This document shows positions 25,037 to 33,603 of a DNA stretch of 33,603 bases, piece by piece. The notes beneath the pieces are model-generated. The model was given only the letters and a program-made list of their open reading frames with translations. It was not told where the DNA came from and searched no databases. This DNA is from Gammaproteobacteria bacterium (GTDB taxonomy: Bacteria; Pseudomonadota; Gammaproteobacteria; Enterobacterales; GCA-2746155), in contig NVWF01000006.1 in assembly GCA_002746155.1 (NCBI GenBank), forward strand, positions 79,624 to 113,226, given 5' to 3'. Position 1 is the stretch's first letter, and each line of letters starts with the position of its first letter. The translations under genes were made by a program, and so were the position numbers.

Positions 25037-27043
25037 CTAGTATAACTTGGAATAGAACTTTTTCTTACGAAATTGCAGGATATTACTAGTTTTTTCTTCA
25101 GGCTTAAATTTATCTAGCAGTGCTAGGGTATTTCTACATTGTACAAGTTCATCATCCACATCACTGAGTATTAACTTTAAAGCCCTCAGACGACCTGTGG
25201 CTGACGCATCATTATCTTGAATAGCTTTCAATTCACTCATATGGGTTTCAAGCACCTGACGGTGATCGTCAACCTGATGTACCAGTGGATGTAAAATATT
25301 ACTACTCCAATTTTCGAGTTTGTTGCGAGTATGCTCAAAAAAACTATGCACATTATGCACAGTAGTATTGAAAAACCGATTAACGACTTTGTGTTGCCCA
25401 GATAAGGCTAACTTTAAATGCTGATTGAACTGATCGGAATCCCGAATGATGGATTTTAACTCCCTATGGAATAATTTGGCTGTGAGAAGTCTCGGTGTGA
25501 AGTTATCCAAATGGTGTTCATGTTGAAAGCGTTCAAAAATAGATTGTGACATTTTATTGGATAACTCAGCTTCACGGCAAAATTCGTGCATAATGGCTTC
25601 GACTGAGAAAAACAATTCACGCATACCCTTTAACATGCCATAGGTAGTTTTGGCCTTGATTATCATTTTAGCAGCTTGATCCGTGACAATTTGCACCCTC
25701 TCAACTGCAATCGTTTGTTTCAATAACTCTGTTTGACGTTCCATTAAACGAATGCTTGGCTTGATAGATAGCATTTTTTGTTGATAGTTTTGTTTTTCAA
25801 GTTTGCAATTTTCGATTAATTGCTCTAATTGATCGCCACTTGAGCCCTTAAGTTTTTCAATTTCATGACTTTGATTTAGTAGTTGTTTACGGCGATTTTC
25901 TAGGGTAATTAGACTTTCAGCAACTACTGTTCTTGCATCCGCTATCACGTTATCCCAAAGACTCTTTTCCTTAGTAACCATCACAGCCTTTGATAAAACA
26001 TCTTCAAGTGAGGCAAGACCACTCTTTGCCAATAATGCCGTGTCATCTTTGACCCGTGCCAATAAGCCTTTTTGTGCAGATACTGGAATAACATTACTTT
26101 TGTGCAAACTTAATTGCTGAGCCGTGCTGTTAATGACCTTATCCACATTAGCTTTGATTTCACTAGCTGAACTCAGTTCATCCCAAAGTACATCTACCTT
26201 ATTCAGTACAGCATAAAGACCAAGATTAGGCCTATTTTTTAGCTGGGAGATGTGTTCATCCCAAATTCCTTTATCACTAGCTGTAACACCAGCATCGGCC
26301 GCTAGTAAGAAAATTACTGCTTGGGCGCGAGGTAGTAAACTTAGGGTTAGCTCAGGTTCAGAACCTAGGGCATTTAAGCCAGGCGTATCTAAGATACATA
26401 AGCCTTTTTGTAATAGGGGGTGATCGAAACTGACCAAAGCATGGCGCCACTTAGGGATTTCTACTAAATGACTGTTTTCTGTTTTATCGAGGGTTTTAGG
26501 ATTAAATCCTAGTTCTTCAGCTATTTCTGGAGTTACTAATTGTGTTTCAGTGACTTGATTAAGCGCTGTTGCCATGGCTTCAGCTGATTCAGTATCAAGA
26601 TGGCTTTCAAGCCAGTAATCGTTTAGTTCACGAAAAGCATTGAGAGGCCGAGGATCAGAACGGGTTTCTATAGGTAATAATTTAAGATAGGTAGCGTTTC
26701 TGCTTTGGTCATAAAATAGCTCTGTCGGGCACATGGTGGTACGGCCAGCTTGGGAGGGTAATATCCTTTGACCATAATTAGCGAAAAACATCGCATTGAT
26801 TAACTCTGTTTTACCACGGGAAAACTCACCGGCAAAAGCGATGGTGATGTAATCATCCTTAAGAACTTTTAGTAAAGCCGATAGGTGTTTATCGACCTTA
26901 TCGGAAGAGAGTTGATTCCTCCCCAACCATAGACGGAAGCTTTTCAAGGATCTTGTTAGGTCCTTCTTCCAGCGATCAAAATTATGAATATGACCGGTTA
27001 AGGCATTAGTTGTCGATTGCTTATCACGCAAAACCCAATTCAC
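25037..27043 (-). CDS. Dynamin-like GTPase
   Basis: A 668-residue protein with a full set of dynamin-type GTPase motifs: G1 GEFSRGKT (72-79), G2 TMCPTEL (103-109), G3 DTPG (219-222) and G4 NKVD (281-284). After the GTPase domain (to about 365) there is a long predicted helical region to the C-terminus with heptad-like stretches. No obvious transmembrane segment was seen. Bacterial dynamin-like proteins remodel or protect membranes; this subgroup is uncharacterised to my knowledge. The start is GTG at 27041-27043 with no strong ribosome binding site. It lies between yggT and the DUF4426 gene, 29 bases from the latter, so it could be co-transcribed. Confidence 0.85.
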   Translation of the reverse strand: MNWVLRDKQSTTNALTGHIHNFDRWKKDLTRSLKSFRLWLGRNQLSSDKVDKHLSALLKVLKDDYITIAFAGEFSRGKTELINAMFFANYGQRILPSQAGRTTMCPTELFYDQSRNATYLKLLPIETRSDPRPLNAFRELNDYWLESHLDTESAEAMATALNQVTETQLVTPEIAEELGFNPKTLDKTENSHLVEIPKWRHALVSFDHPLLQKGLCILDTPGLNALGSEPELTLSLLPRAQAVIFLLAADAGVTASDKGIWDEHISQLKNRPNLGLYAVLNKVDVLWDELSSASEIKANVDKVINSTAQQLSLHKSNVIPVSAQKGLLARVKDDTALLAKSGLASLEDVLSKAVMVTKEKSLWDNVIADARTVVAESLITLENRRKQLLNQSHEIEKLKGSSGDQLEQLIENCKLEKQNYQQKMLSIKPSIRLMERQTELLKQTIAVERVQIVTDQAAKMIIKAKTTYGMLKGMRELFFSVEAIMHEFCREAELSNKMSQSIFERFQHEHHLDNFTPRLLTAKLFHRELKSIIRDSDQFNQHLKLALSGQHKVVNRFFNTTVHNVHSFFEHTRNKLENWSSNILHPLVHQVDDHRQVLETHMSELKAIQDNDASATGRLRALKLILSDVDDELVQCRNTLALLDKFKPEEKTSNILQFRKKKFYSKLY

Positions 27044-27166
27044 TCTGTGACTAAATACTGCAAAATTATAGCAAAAAATGCTTCAAAAACAGCGAACTAG
27101 CACAACCTTCTATCTTAAATTCTTAAACGTTGGTCGTAGAAGTGGGTAAAAATGATAATTTAATCT

Positions 27167-27712
27167 TTAAAGCAGTCTTAGTAGTGGGCTAAAAATCCAG
27201 ATATCTATCGCTTGAAGGGAAAACTGTAATGCTAATAAAAGTATTAAGGAAGACAGGTCCAGGCCTCCGATAGGAGGAATTAGTCTTCGTACGGGGGCCA
27301 TAACCGGTTCAGATATTTGGTAGATGACCGACATAATAGGATTATTTAGCCCAGGGCTTACCCAACTTATCACTACCCGTATTAGGATCATGGCGATAAA
27401 TATATAAATGCTAGTGAGGATCACTTCTCGAAAGCTCAAAATCAAAAGCGAGACTAAGGAGAGGTTTGAGTAGGTAAGTAGAATTTTTATCATACAAATT
27501 ACATAGACAAACAAAAGCGATGAAATATCGATTCCACCTAGACCGGGAATAATGCGTCTCAGGGGCTTTAAAACTGGGTCTGTAATTCGAACAATAAATT
27601 GTGAAAGTGGATTATAGAAGTCAGCTCTAAATAACTGCATCAGAAATCGCAGAATAATTGCAACTATATAAAAGTCAAAAATAGCGTTAATTAAGTATAT
27701 AAAGGGTGACAT
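27167..27712 (-). CDS. yggT: YggT family membrane protein
   Basis: A 181-residue integral membrane protein made of two YGGT repeats. Each has hydrophobic helices around the family motif: DPVLKPLRRIIPGLGGIDIS at about 46-65 and EPVMAPVRRLIPPIGGLDLS at about 134-153. The function is not established; in other bacteria relatives are linked to osmotic stress and in chloroplasts to cytochrome b6 maturation. It sits downstream of yggS-proC on the same strand, as in E. coli and Pseudomonas, after a 109-base gap in which I see no clear terminator. Confidence 0.92.
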   Translation of the reverse strand: MSPFIYLINAIFDFYIVAIILRFLMQLFRADFYNPLSQFIVRITDPVLKPLRRIIPGLGGIDISSLLFVYVICMIKILLTYSNLSLVSLLILSFREVILTSIYIFIAMILIRVVISWVSPGLNNPIMSVIYQISEPVMAPVRRLIPPIGGLDLSSLILLLALQFSLQAIDIWIFSPLLRLL

Positions 27713-27821
27713 TCTGTTGGTCTCTCCAGTAGTTAAGATTTAAAAAACAAATTTATCAAGATGAATATACCCGTTCCACCTCAGGATGGATATAAGGCTC
27801 CATTGATTAAATTGCAAGAAC

Positions 27822-28652
27822 TTATTCCGATTGCTTCGACATCTCAATACCGCGATTGGTGGCACTTTGAATTGCCGAGCCTATAATCTCAGTTAGTTTA
27901 TGCTCATCGAATATCCTAATTGCAGCAGCTGTGGTGCCATTTGGGGAAGTTACTGCAATTCTAAGTTCTTTAGCGGATTGATTATCTTCATTATTTAACA
28001 TTGCCACGGCGCCTAAGGCTGTTTGATTCACTAAACTACTGCAAATATCTTCATCTAATCCAAGATCTACCCCAGCTTTGATTAAAGCTTCAGTTAAATA
28101 AAAATAATAGGCTGGGCCACTGCCAGATAGGGCTGTGACAATGTCCATTTGTTTTTCACAATCAATCCAGACAGTTTTCCCTAGATTTTCAAAAAGGCTT
28201 TCTACAAAACTACGTTGATCTGAATTAACGCCTTCATCGCCATAAATACCAATAGTTCCCTTTGATATTAAACAAGGCGTATTGGGCATGGCTCTTATCA
28301 CTGATGGATTTGTTTTGAAGTGCTTTTGTATTGACTCAATTGTTATGCCAGCAGCAAGGCTGAGAATAAGCTGGTGATTAATCATATCAGCCATTTTACT
28401 ACAAACCTCAGCCACAACACCAGGTTTGACAGCCAGAATAATCACCTCGGCTTTCTGAGCCGCCTGAGCATTTGTTTCAGCAATTGAGATCCCCAGACTG
28501 GAGTGTAAGCGCTGAAGTTTTTGCTCACTTCGATTTGTTGCTATGATTTTTTGTGCTGGATAACCCGAGTTAATTAATCCAGTGATAATCGCTTTTGCCA
28601 TATTTCCTGCCCCGATGAAGGCGATTACAGGTTGTGTTGTCTCAAAGGGCAT
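27822..28652 (-). CDS. proC: Pyrroline-5-carboxylate reductase
   Basis: A 276-residue enzyme, the family's usual length. The dinucleotide-binding motif FIGAGNMAKAI is at 12-22, and RAMPNTPCLISKG at 120-132. TALSGSGPAYYFYLTEALI (173-191) begins the P5C reductase signature, ending in RIAVTSPNGTTAAAI-like text near the C-terminus. It reduces pyrroline-5-carboxylate to proline with NAD(P)H. It starts 16 bases after yggS, so the two are co-transcribed, as in many bacteria. Confidence 0.96.
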   Translation of the reverse strand: MPFETTQPVIAFIGAGNMAKAIITGLINSGYPAQKIIATNRSEQKLQRLHSSLGISIAETNAQAAQKAEVIILAVKPGVVAEVCSKMADMINHQLILSLAAGITIESIQKHFKTNPSVIRAMPNTPCLISKGTIGIYGDEGVNSDQRSFVESLFENLGKTVWIDCEKQMDIVTALSGSGPAYYFYLTEALIKAGVDLGLDEDICSSLVNQTALGAVAMLNNEDNQSAKELRIAVTSPNGTTAAAIRIFDEHKLTEIIGSAIQSATNRGIEMSKQSE

Positions 28653-28668
28653 TTAATCACTCCAGGGA

Positions 28669-29358
28669 TTAGTTTCTTTTACCAAAAATATCAGTACCAA
28701 CACGGATCATGGTGCTGCCCTGTGCTATAGCAGCATCAAAATCAGCGGACATGCCCATGGATAAAGTGTCTAGGTCTGGATATTGGCTTTTGAGTAGGGT
28801 AAAAAGCTTTTGCATTTGGTGAAATGCTTGTGCTTGTTGTTTAACGTCATCGGTTTTAGCGGGGATACACATCAAGCCACGCAATTTTAACCTAGGCAAC
28901 TGATCTATCTGTTCTACTAATTCCAATAGGTCTGTGGGAAGCACTCCTGATTTGCTATCCTCTTCTGAAATATTAACCTGCAGGCAGATATTAAGAGGTC
29001 GCTTAGATTCAGGTCTTTGAGCGGACAATCGTTTGGCAATTTTCAATCGATCAACACTGAGTGTCCAATCAAAATATTTTGCAATTTTTTGTGTTTTGTT
29101 TGATTGAATTGGTCCGATAAAATACCAACAAATATCTAGATCACTCAAAGCAATAATTTTTTCTACGGCTTCTTGAATGTAACTTTCTCCAAAATCCCTC
29201 TGACCAGCTTCAAAAGCTTCTCGTATCTTATTGATTTTATGGGTTTTACTTACAGCCAATAATGTGACAGGATGGCTATTATTGTTGGAAAGATTGACAG
29301 AGTCGTCAATTCGTTGAAAAACCTTTTGAAGATGCAATGCAATAGTCATTTTATTCAA
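28669..29358 (-). CDS. yggS: Pyridoxal phosphate homeostasis protein
   Basis: A 229-residue PLP-binding protein of the PROSC/YggS family. The PLP-lysine is K38 in LLAVSKTH. Other marks are FGESYIQEAVEKI, WYFIGPIQSNKTQKIA, LRGLMCIPA and the C-terminal STMIRVGTDIFGKR. It balances vitamin B6 pools and has no known catalytic activity of its own. It is the first gene of yggS-proC and diverges from pilT over 88 bases, the same arrangement as in Pseudomonas. Confidence 0.95.
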   Translation of the reverse strand: MNKMTIALHLQKVFQRIDDSVNLSNNNSHPVTLLAVSKTHKINKIREAFEAGQRDFGESYIQEAVEKIIALSDLDICWYFIGPIQSNKTQKIAKYFDWTLSVDRLKIAKRLSAQRPESKRPLNICLQVNISEEDSKSGVLPTDLLELVEQIDQLPRLKLRGLMCIPAKTDDVKQQAQAFHQMQKLFTLLKSQYPDLDTLSMGMSADFDAAIAQGSTMIRVGTDIFGKRN

Positions 29359-29446
29359 CTAGAATGAGAACATAGTTTGTACTACTCAAAAATTAACTTT
29401 AGTTATTAATTTTAATAACACCGAGTAAAGGATTAAGGAACCAAGT

Positions 29447-30481
29447 ATGGATATTACAGAGCTTTTGGCCTTTAGTGTAAAAAATCGTGCATCTGATCTA
29501 CATCTGTCGGCTGATTTACCTCCAATGATTCGTGTTGACGGTGATGTTCGCCGGGTAAATATACCTCCACTTGATCACAAAACAGTTCATGGGTTGATTT
29601 ACGACATCATGAATGACAAACAACGTAAAGATTACGAAGAATTCTTTGAAACGGATTTTTCCTTTGAACTACCAGGTGTTGCTCGATTCAGGGTAAATGC
29701 CTTTAATCAAAATCGTGGTGCGGCGGCAGTATTTAGAACCATTCCTTCTGAGGTACTAACTTTGGAAGATTTGGGAGCTCCCGCGATATTTAAAGACATT
29801 TCAGATAAGCCACGTGGATTATGCCTAGTAACTGGTCCCACGGGATCAGGTAAATCAACTACCCTAGCGGCCATGATCGATTACATTAACGATACCCGTT
29901 ACGAACACATCTTAAGTGTTGAGGATCCGATTGAATTTGTGCACGAATCTAAAAAATGTTTGATTAATCAACGTGAGGTTCATCGTGACACCCTTGGTTT
30001 TAACGAAGCTCTACGTTCTGCCTTACGTGAGGATCCTGATATTATCCTTGTTGGTGAGCTACGTGACCTTGAAACAATACGCTTAGCCTTGACGGCTGCG
30101 GAAACAGGACACTTGGTTTTTGGCACCCTGCATACCACCTCAGCAGCAAAAACTATTGATAGAATCATTGATGTATTCCCAGCTGCAGAAAAGGGCATGG
30201 TGCGTTCCATGTTGTCTGAATCATTACAGGCGGTAATTGCACAAACACTGTTGAAAAAAGTCGGTGGTGGTCGTATAGCTGCCCATGAGATAATGATTGG
30301 CACACCAGCAATTAGAAACCTTATCCGAGAAGACAAGGTCGCCCAGATGTATAGCTCCATTCAAACGGGTCTTAACGTGGGTATGCAGACCTTGGATCAA
30401 TGTTTGAAAGATTTACTCGGTAAAGGATTAATAACTCGTAAAGATGCGAGGGAAAAAGCTAAGAATCGAGAAGATTTTTAA
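29447..30481 (+). CDS. pilT: Type IV pilus retraction ATPase PilT
   Basis: A 344-residue hexameric ATPase. Walker A is GPTGSGKST (130-138), Walker B LVGELRD (201-207), and the PilT hallmark AIRNLIRE is at 288-295. The aspartate and histidine box regions (VEDPIEF, FGTLHT) are intact. It depolymerises the pilus at the inner membrane, driving twitching and DNA uptake. A ribosome binding site AAGGA lies before the ATG. pilU follows after 52 bases. Confidence 0.97.
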   Translation: MDITELLAFSVKNRASDLHLSADLPPMIRVDGDVRRVNIPPLDHKTVHGLIYDIMNDKQRKDYEEFFETDFSFELPGVARFRVNAFNQNRGAAAVFRTIPSEVLTLEDLGAPAIFKDISDKPRGLCLVTGPTGSGKSTTLAAMIDYINDTRYEHILSVEDPIEFVHESKKCLINQREVHRDTLGFNEALRSALREDPDIILVGELRDLETIRLALTAAETGHLVFGTLHTTSAAKTIDRIIDVFPAAEKGMVRSMLSESLQAVIAQTLLKKVGGGRIAAHEIMIGTPAIRNLIREDKVAQMYSSIQTGLNVGMQTLDQCLKDLLGKGLITRKDAREKAKNREDF

Positions 30482-30533
30482 GTGTATTTATTGAATAAAT
30501 TATTCATGCTTTAGATTTGAAAGGAAAATATCA

Positions 30534-31661
30534 ATGGATTTTGAAGCTCTCCTAAAATTAATGGTAAGTAAACAGGCATCGGATCTGTTTATTACTGCTG
30601 GTGTTGCACCAAGTATTAAAATCAACGGTAAAGTCGTCCCCGTGACCCAAAGAGCTTTGACTCCTGAGAAGGCTCGGGAAGTGGTGTTGAGTGTGATGAA
30701 TGAAGATCAACGGAAAGAATTTTCCCGAACTCGTGAGTGTAACTTTGCTATCTCAGCCCATGGTATAGGACGATTCAGAGTTAGTACATTCCAACAGCGA
30801 AATCACATCGGCATGGTTTTAAGACGCATTGAAACTAAAATTCCCACAATTGATGAGTTAAGATTACCCTCCATCTTAAATGATATTTCCATGACTAAGC
30901 GTGGTTTAGTGATCATGGTTGGTGGTACTGGTACCGGTAAGTCAACATCCCTTGCGGCTATGATTGGTTATCGAAATCGAAATTCAACCGGTCATATCAT
31001 TAGTATTGAAGATCCGATTGAATTTGTTCATAACCACGATAAATGTATCGTTACTCAGCGTGAAGTTGGTATTGATACCGAGTCCTTTGAAGTGGCTTTG
31101 AAAAACTCTTTAAGACAGGCTCCAGATGTTATCTTAATTGGTGAAGTTAGGACCCGTGAAACTATGGAACACGCCATAGCCTTCGCCGAAACTGGCCACC
31201 TGTGTCTATGTACTCTGCACGCTAATAATGCCAACCAAGCACTTGATAGAATTTTACACTTCTTCCCCGAAGATAGACGTGGTCAGTTATTGATGGATTT
31301 GTCTCTTAATCTAAAAGCAATTGTTGCTCAAATGTTGATACCAACTCCCGATGGTAAAGGTCGTCGGGCGGCAATAGAGGTGTTAATTAATACACCTCTC
31401 ATGTCTGATCACATACGTAAAGGTGAAGTCCATTTGTTAAAAGAGTTGATCTCTAAATCTAATGAGCAAGGGTTACAAACCTTTGACCAATCCCTCTATA
31501 AACTCTTTAAATCCGGTGAAATTACTTATGAGGATGCATTGCATCATGCCGATTCTGCCAATGATTTACGTTTGATGATTAAATTGGATCAAGCTGACGA
31601 AGATGGTGGTATGTCTCTAGCCGGAGATAGCATGAATCTTGAAGACACGGATATGTATTAA
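30534..31661 (+). CDS. pilU: PilT-like ATPase PilU
   Basis: A 375-residue PilT paralogue with Walker A GGTGTGKST (130-138), the aspartate box IEDPIEF, Walker B LIGEVRTRET and the longer acidic C-terminal tail (DEDGGMSLAGDSMNLEDTD) seen in PilU. It lacks AIRNLIRE in exact form. PilU works with PilT, adding force to retraction, and cannot retract alone in studied species. An AGGA ribosome binding site precedes the ATG. It converges with the next gene across 22 bases. Confidence 0.95.
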   Translation: MDFEALLKLMVSKQASDLFITAGVAPSIKINGKVVPVTQRALTPEKAREVVLSVMNEDQRKEFSRTRECNFAISAHGIGRFRVSTFQQRNHIGMVLRRIETKIPTIDELRLPSILNDISMTKRGLVIMVGGTGTGKSTSLAAMIGYRNRNSTGHIISIEDPIEFVHNHDKCIVTQREVGIDTESFEVALKNSLRQAPDVILIGEVRTRETMEHAIAFAETGHLCLCTLHANNANQALDRILHFFPEDRRGQLLMDLSLNLKAIVAQMLIPTPDGKGRRAAIEVLINTPLMSDHIRKGEVHLLKELISKSNEQGLQTFDQSLYKLFKSGEITYEDALHHADSANDLRLMIKLDQADEDGGMSLAGDSMNLEDTDMY

Positions 31662-31683
31662 GGGTTAAGCGATACTCATTTAA

Positions 31684-32364
31684 TCACTCAAAATGAATAA
31701 ATAGCTGTTTGGTTGTATTTTTGCCAAGCAGCTTTTTTATGCTTTCTGATAATTGATTTGTGCCAATGGCTACTACTAGAGTGTTTGATTCAAGATAGTC
31801 ATTGCCATAAATTTCTTCGAGTAATGAGCTTAGAGAGCCATCAAAACAACCCGCTGCTCCAGAGCCACTTGCCAGTCTGGCCGGTAATGCTAAGTCCTCT
31901 AGTAGTTGTGTACTGGCAATTGTACCCACTGGCATGCGGGGTATCATAAATCTTGATGGTACGGGGAAAAAAGGGAATTCATTTTTACTGGCTAATAATA
32001 TTTTAGACATTCTTTGCTGCAATTTCTTTTTCCCCCATAACTGCTGCAATTGAATGATTAAAAAAAGTACCAGTGGTATGGCTTGATTTTCGGCTAGAAG
32101 AAGAATTTTAGTATCGTCATCAGGAAGTTCAATCGGTTGACCTGCTAATTGAAAGCGATTAGGAAGTGGGTGCTTGAGTGGAGCTAGAAACTGAGCTTGT
32201 TCATTTTTATAGTGAAAAATAGGGTATTTAATACCTTCACTTTCAAGCCACTGACCTGGGGCAATCACCTGCTCAGTATTGATGCTGAATAAACCTTGTC
32301 TGCCCGGTAACTCTTCAACTAACCTTGCCAAGCCTGATAGGGTTTGCTCAGTGGACATTTTCAC
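31684..32364 (-). CDS. Uncharacterised protein, possibly a degenerate ferredoxin-reductase-like NAD-binding protein
   Basis: A 226-residue soluble protein I do not recognise by name. The spacing of PGQWLE, then [50 protein letters not shown] and [18 protein letters not shown] recalls the FAD/NAD domains of ferredoxin reductase-like subunits (PyrK and relatives: gPlG-f, lLvaggtGiaPl, dG-v-dll, CGP-Ml). Key glycines of the nucleotide-binding motif are replaced and no iron-sulfur cysteines are present, so activity is doubtful. The start is GTG 32364 or ATG 32358, overlapping ruvX by up to 17 bases, so it is coupled to ruvX and probably part of the yqgE-ruvX unit. Confidence 0.5.
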   Translation of the reverse strand: MKMSTEQTLSGLARLVEELPGRQGLFSINTEQVIAPGQWLESEGIKYPIFHYKNEQAQFLAPLKHPLPNRFQLAGQPIELPDDDTKILLLAENQAIPLVLFLIIQLQQLWGKKKLQQRMSKILLASKNEFPFFPVPSRFMIPRMPVGTIASTQLLEDLALPARLASGSGAAGCFDGSLSSLLEEIYGNDYLESNTLVVAIGTNQLSESIKKLLGKNTTKQLFIHFE

Positions 32365-32776
32365 GGAACCAAGATTCTAATATTAAACAGGCGGCCTCAC
32401 TGTCAATGGAGTTTTTTTGTAACCCCTTAAAGCCAGAAGCACTAAACAAATGTTCACGAGCTTCGACAGAAGTTAGCCGTTCATCCATCATTTTTACAGG
32501 AATGTTAAACCGGCCGTTTAAACGATTTGAAAACTTCTTGGCTCGCTTAGTTAGTAACTGCTCACTAGCATCCATGTTTAGTGGTAGACCAACAACTAGG
32601 TAATCTGGTTGCCACTCTTGTAGCAGTGATTCAATCTCAGACCAGTTTGGTTGACCCTCTTTAGCTTTTAATCCTTTTAAGGGGTTCGCTGTACCAGTAA
32701 TTGACTGACCCACAGCTACACCAATTCTCTTTTCACCATAGTCAAAGGCGATTACTCGCTTAACATCACTAGTCAT
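32348..32776 (-). CDS. ruvX: RuvX/YqgF RNase H-fold putative Holliday junction resolvase
   Basis: A 142-residue protein with the YqgF pattern: [14 protein letters not shown] (D12 catalytic), [12 protein letters not shown], and [11 protein letters not shown] with the second acidic pair, then DSEAACLIL with the last acidic residue. It acts in 16S rRNA 5' end processing and possibly Holliday junction cleavage. It starts 7 bases after yqgE, a conserved pair, and its end overlaps the next gene. Confidence 0.95.
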   Translation of the reverse strand: MTSDVKRVIAFDYGEKRIGVAVGQSITGTANPLKGLKAKEGQPNWSEIESLLQEWQPDYLVVGLPLNMDASEQLLTKRAKKFSNRLNGRFNIPVKMMDERLTSVEAREHLFSASGFKGLQKNSIDSEAACLILESWFRENVH

Positions 32777-32783
32777 AAATGTG

Positions 32784-33371
32784 TTAACTATGCCCAGTTT
32801 CAGATGAGAGTTGACTGATATCGATGCCGATTAATTTTGCAGCAGCTTTCCAGCGTTTAGCATGGGGTGTGTGGAATAATATTTCAGGGCAGGCTTTAAC
32901 ACTAAGCCAGGAATTTTCAAGCATCTCATGATCCAGTTGTCCTGCTTCCCAACCAGCATAACCGAGTATAACTTCAACATCACTGGGGCCTTTATTTTTT
33001 GATATAGCCGAGAGAATATCCTGAGAGGTTGTTAGGGCGATCTCATCACTCAACATCATGGTGGCGTCCCAGCTTCCATGTGGAGAATGAATAATAAAGC
33101 CTCGTTCAATTTGAACTGGTCCACCAGAGATAACCTTTTTGTTACCCATGTAGTTGTTATTACCTTGGGAACTTTCAGAGTTTTCAATAGGGATATCAAG
33201 TTGTGCAAATAGCTCATCAAAATCAACATTAAGGGGGTGATTAATTACCATGCCCATAGCGCCTTGTTCATCATGCTCAATGATGTAGGTGACCGACTGA
33301 TAAAAATTAGGATCAAGTAGATCTGGCATGGCAATCAGAAAGTGATTTTTTAGGCTTGGGAAATTAGTCAT
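32784..33371 (-). CDS. yqgE: YqgE/AlgH family protein
   Basis: A 195-residue protein with the family marks [20 protein letters not shown] at the N-terminus, [27 protein letters not shown], and [16 protein letters not shown]-type region near residue 140. Its molecular function is unknown; the Pseudomonas name AlgH comes from an effect on alginate regulation. It lies between tonB and ruvX as in pseudomonads. Probably cytoplasmic, as no signal or membrane segment is visible. Confidence 0.94.
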   Translation of the reverse strand: MTNFPSLKNHFLIAMPDLLDPNFYQSVTYIIEHDEQGAMGMVINHPLNVDFDELFAQLDIPIENSESSQGNNNYMGNKKVISGGPVQIERGFIIHSPHGSWDATMMLSDEIALTTSQDILSAISKNKGPSDVEVILGYAGWEAGQLDHEMLENSWLSVKACPEILFHTPHAKRWKAAAKLIGIDISQLSSETGHS

Positions 33372-33424
33372 ATGACTAGTATTGAGGGTATATTGCTAAA
33401 TAACAAGCATTAAATAACAAGCGG

Positions 33425-33603
33425 CTAATTAGTTTTCAAGCCTTTATTGGGTAAGAAATGCCAAACTCTAATGATTTCTAAAATATCAGTATCCACCATA
33501 ATATCTTTAGTTAAAGGAGCGAAGGGTGCTGCAAGTCTAACAATTCGAATAGCCGAATCATCAAGAATTTTATGACCCGACGAACGTCTAACAACAATCT
33601 CAT
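33425..33603 (-). CDS. tonB: TonB-family energy transducer, C-terminal end only (gene runs off the window)
   Basis: The last 58 codons and stop of a minus-strand gene. The peptide includes VVRRSSGHKILDDSAIRIVR and LAAPFAPLTKDIM, then ILEIIRVWHF, the C-terminal domain of TonB/TolA-like energy transducers that contact outer-membrane receptors. The N-terminal anchor and proline-rich part lie outside. In Pseudomonas the gene at this place beside yqgE is tonB3, linked to twitching motility; with pilTU close by, a similar role is possible but inferred. Confidence 0.85.
   Translation of the reverse strand, partial: EIVVRRSSGHKILDDSAIRIVRLAAPFAPLTKDIMVDTDILEIIRVWHFLPNKGLKTN

Noticed and set aside
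1-33603. CRISPR arrays, rRNA genes, prophage or replication origin
   Set aside because: No regularly spaced repeats, rRNA-like stretches, phage structural genes or DnaA-box clusters were noticed.

Overview
The window comes from a low-G+C gammaproteobacterium, probably a free-living aquatic one. I infer this from the pomA-pomB stator beside xseB-ispA-dxs, the pilT-pilU/yggS/proC/yggT block, the ruvX-yqgE-tonB block, the mutY-yggX pair and tRNA-Phe with an encoded CCA. All of these are gammaproteobacterial neighbourhoods. The cell would have a probably sodium-driven flagellar motor and retractile type IV pili. I cannot name a genus.

Layout. 1-3234 (minus strand): pomA-pomB followed almost without gaps by two half-length PqiA genes and the start of pqiB, which encode an inter-membrane lipid transport system. 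3441-7527 (plus): xseB-ispA-dxs (exonuclease VII small subunit and isoprenoid precursor synthesis), then a CNNM/CBS membrane protein. xseB is preceded by an exact triple 11-bp repeat carrying its ribosome binding site. 7548-17820 is the accessory segment. It holds a CPBP intramembrane protease, a frameshifted membrane-LytTR regulator, a hipA remnant, a complete ISAs1-family insertion sequence, and a decayed type I restriction-modification locus (hsdM frameshifted, hsdS intact, hsdR cut off by the IS). An uncharacterised gene, an HTH-nucleotidyltransferase gene and a rhuM gene sit among the hsd genes. The segment ends at tRNA-Phe (17820-17895). 18029-33603 is ordinary chromosome: yggX, mutY, an SLC13/TrkA-C transporter, trmB, an OsmC gene, hemW-rdgB-DUF4426, a dynamin-like GTPase, yggT, proC-yggS, divergent pilT-pilU, a possible flavodoxin-reductase-like gene, ruvX, yqgE and the 3' end of tonB.

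How the parts fit. The restriction locus reads as two minus-strand units. hsdM-hsdS-orf are joined by start/stop overlaps. ntase-rhuM-hsdR has its own near-consensus promoter, overlaid by repeated AGTCCC half-sites suggesting autoregulation by the HTH protein. The IS sits between the N-terminal part of hsdR and the C-terminal part of hipA with no target-site duplication, so it marks a deletion or recombination that removed the rest of both genes. hsdM also carries a one-base insertion, so the system as written should neither restrict nor modify. A second single-base indel splits the LytTR gene. Both indels lie in short G runs, so sequencing error must be excluded first.

I found no intact, clearly novel multi-gene system. 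The best leads are the separately regulated HTH-nucleotidyltransferase/RhuM/HsdR unit, the unknown gene coupled to hsdS, and the ribosome-binding-site repeat before xseB. No CRISPR array, phage or rRNA genes were seen, and no gene-free stretch exceeds 300 bases.
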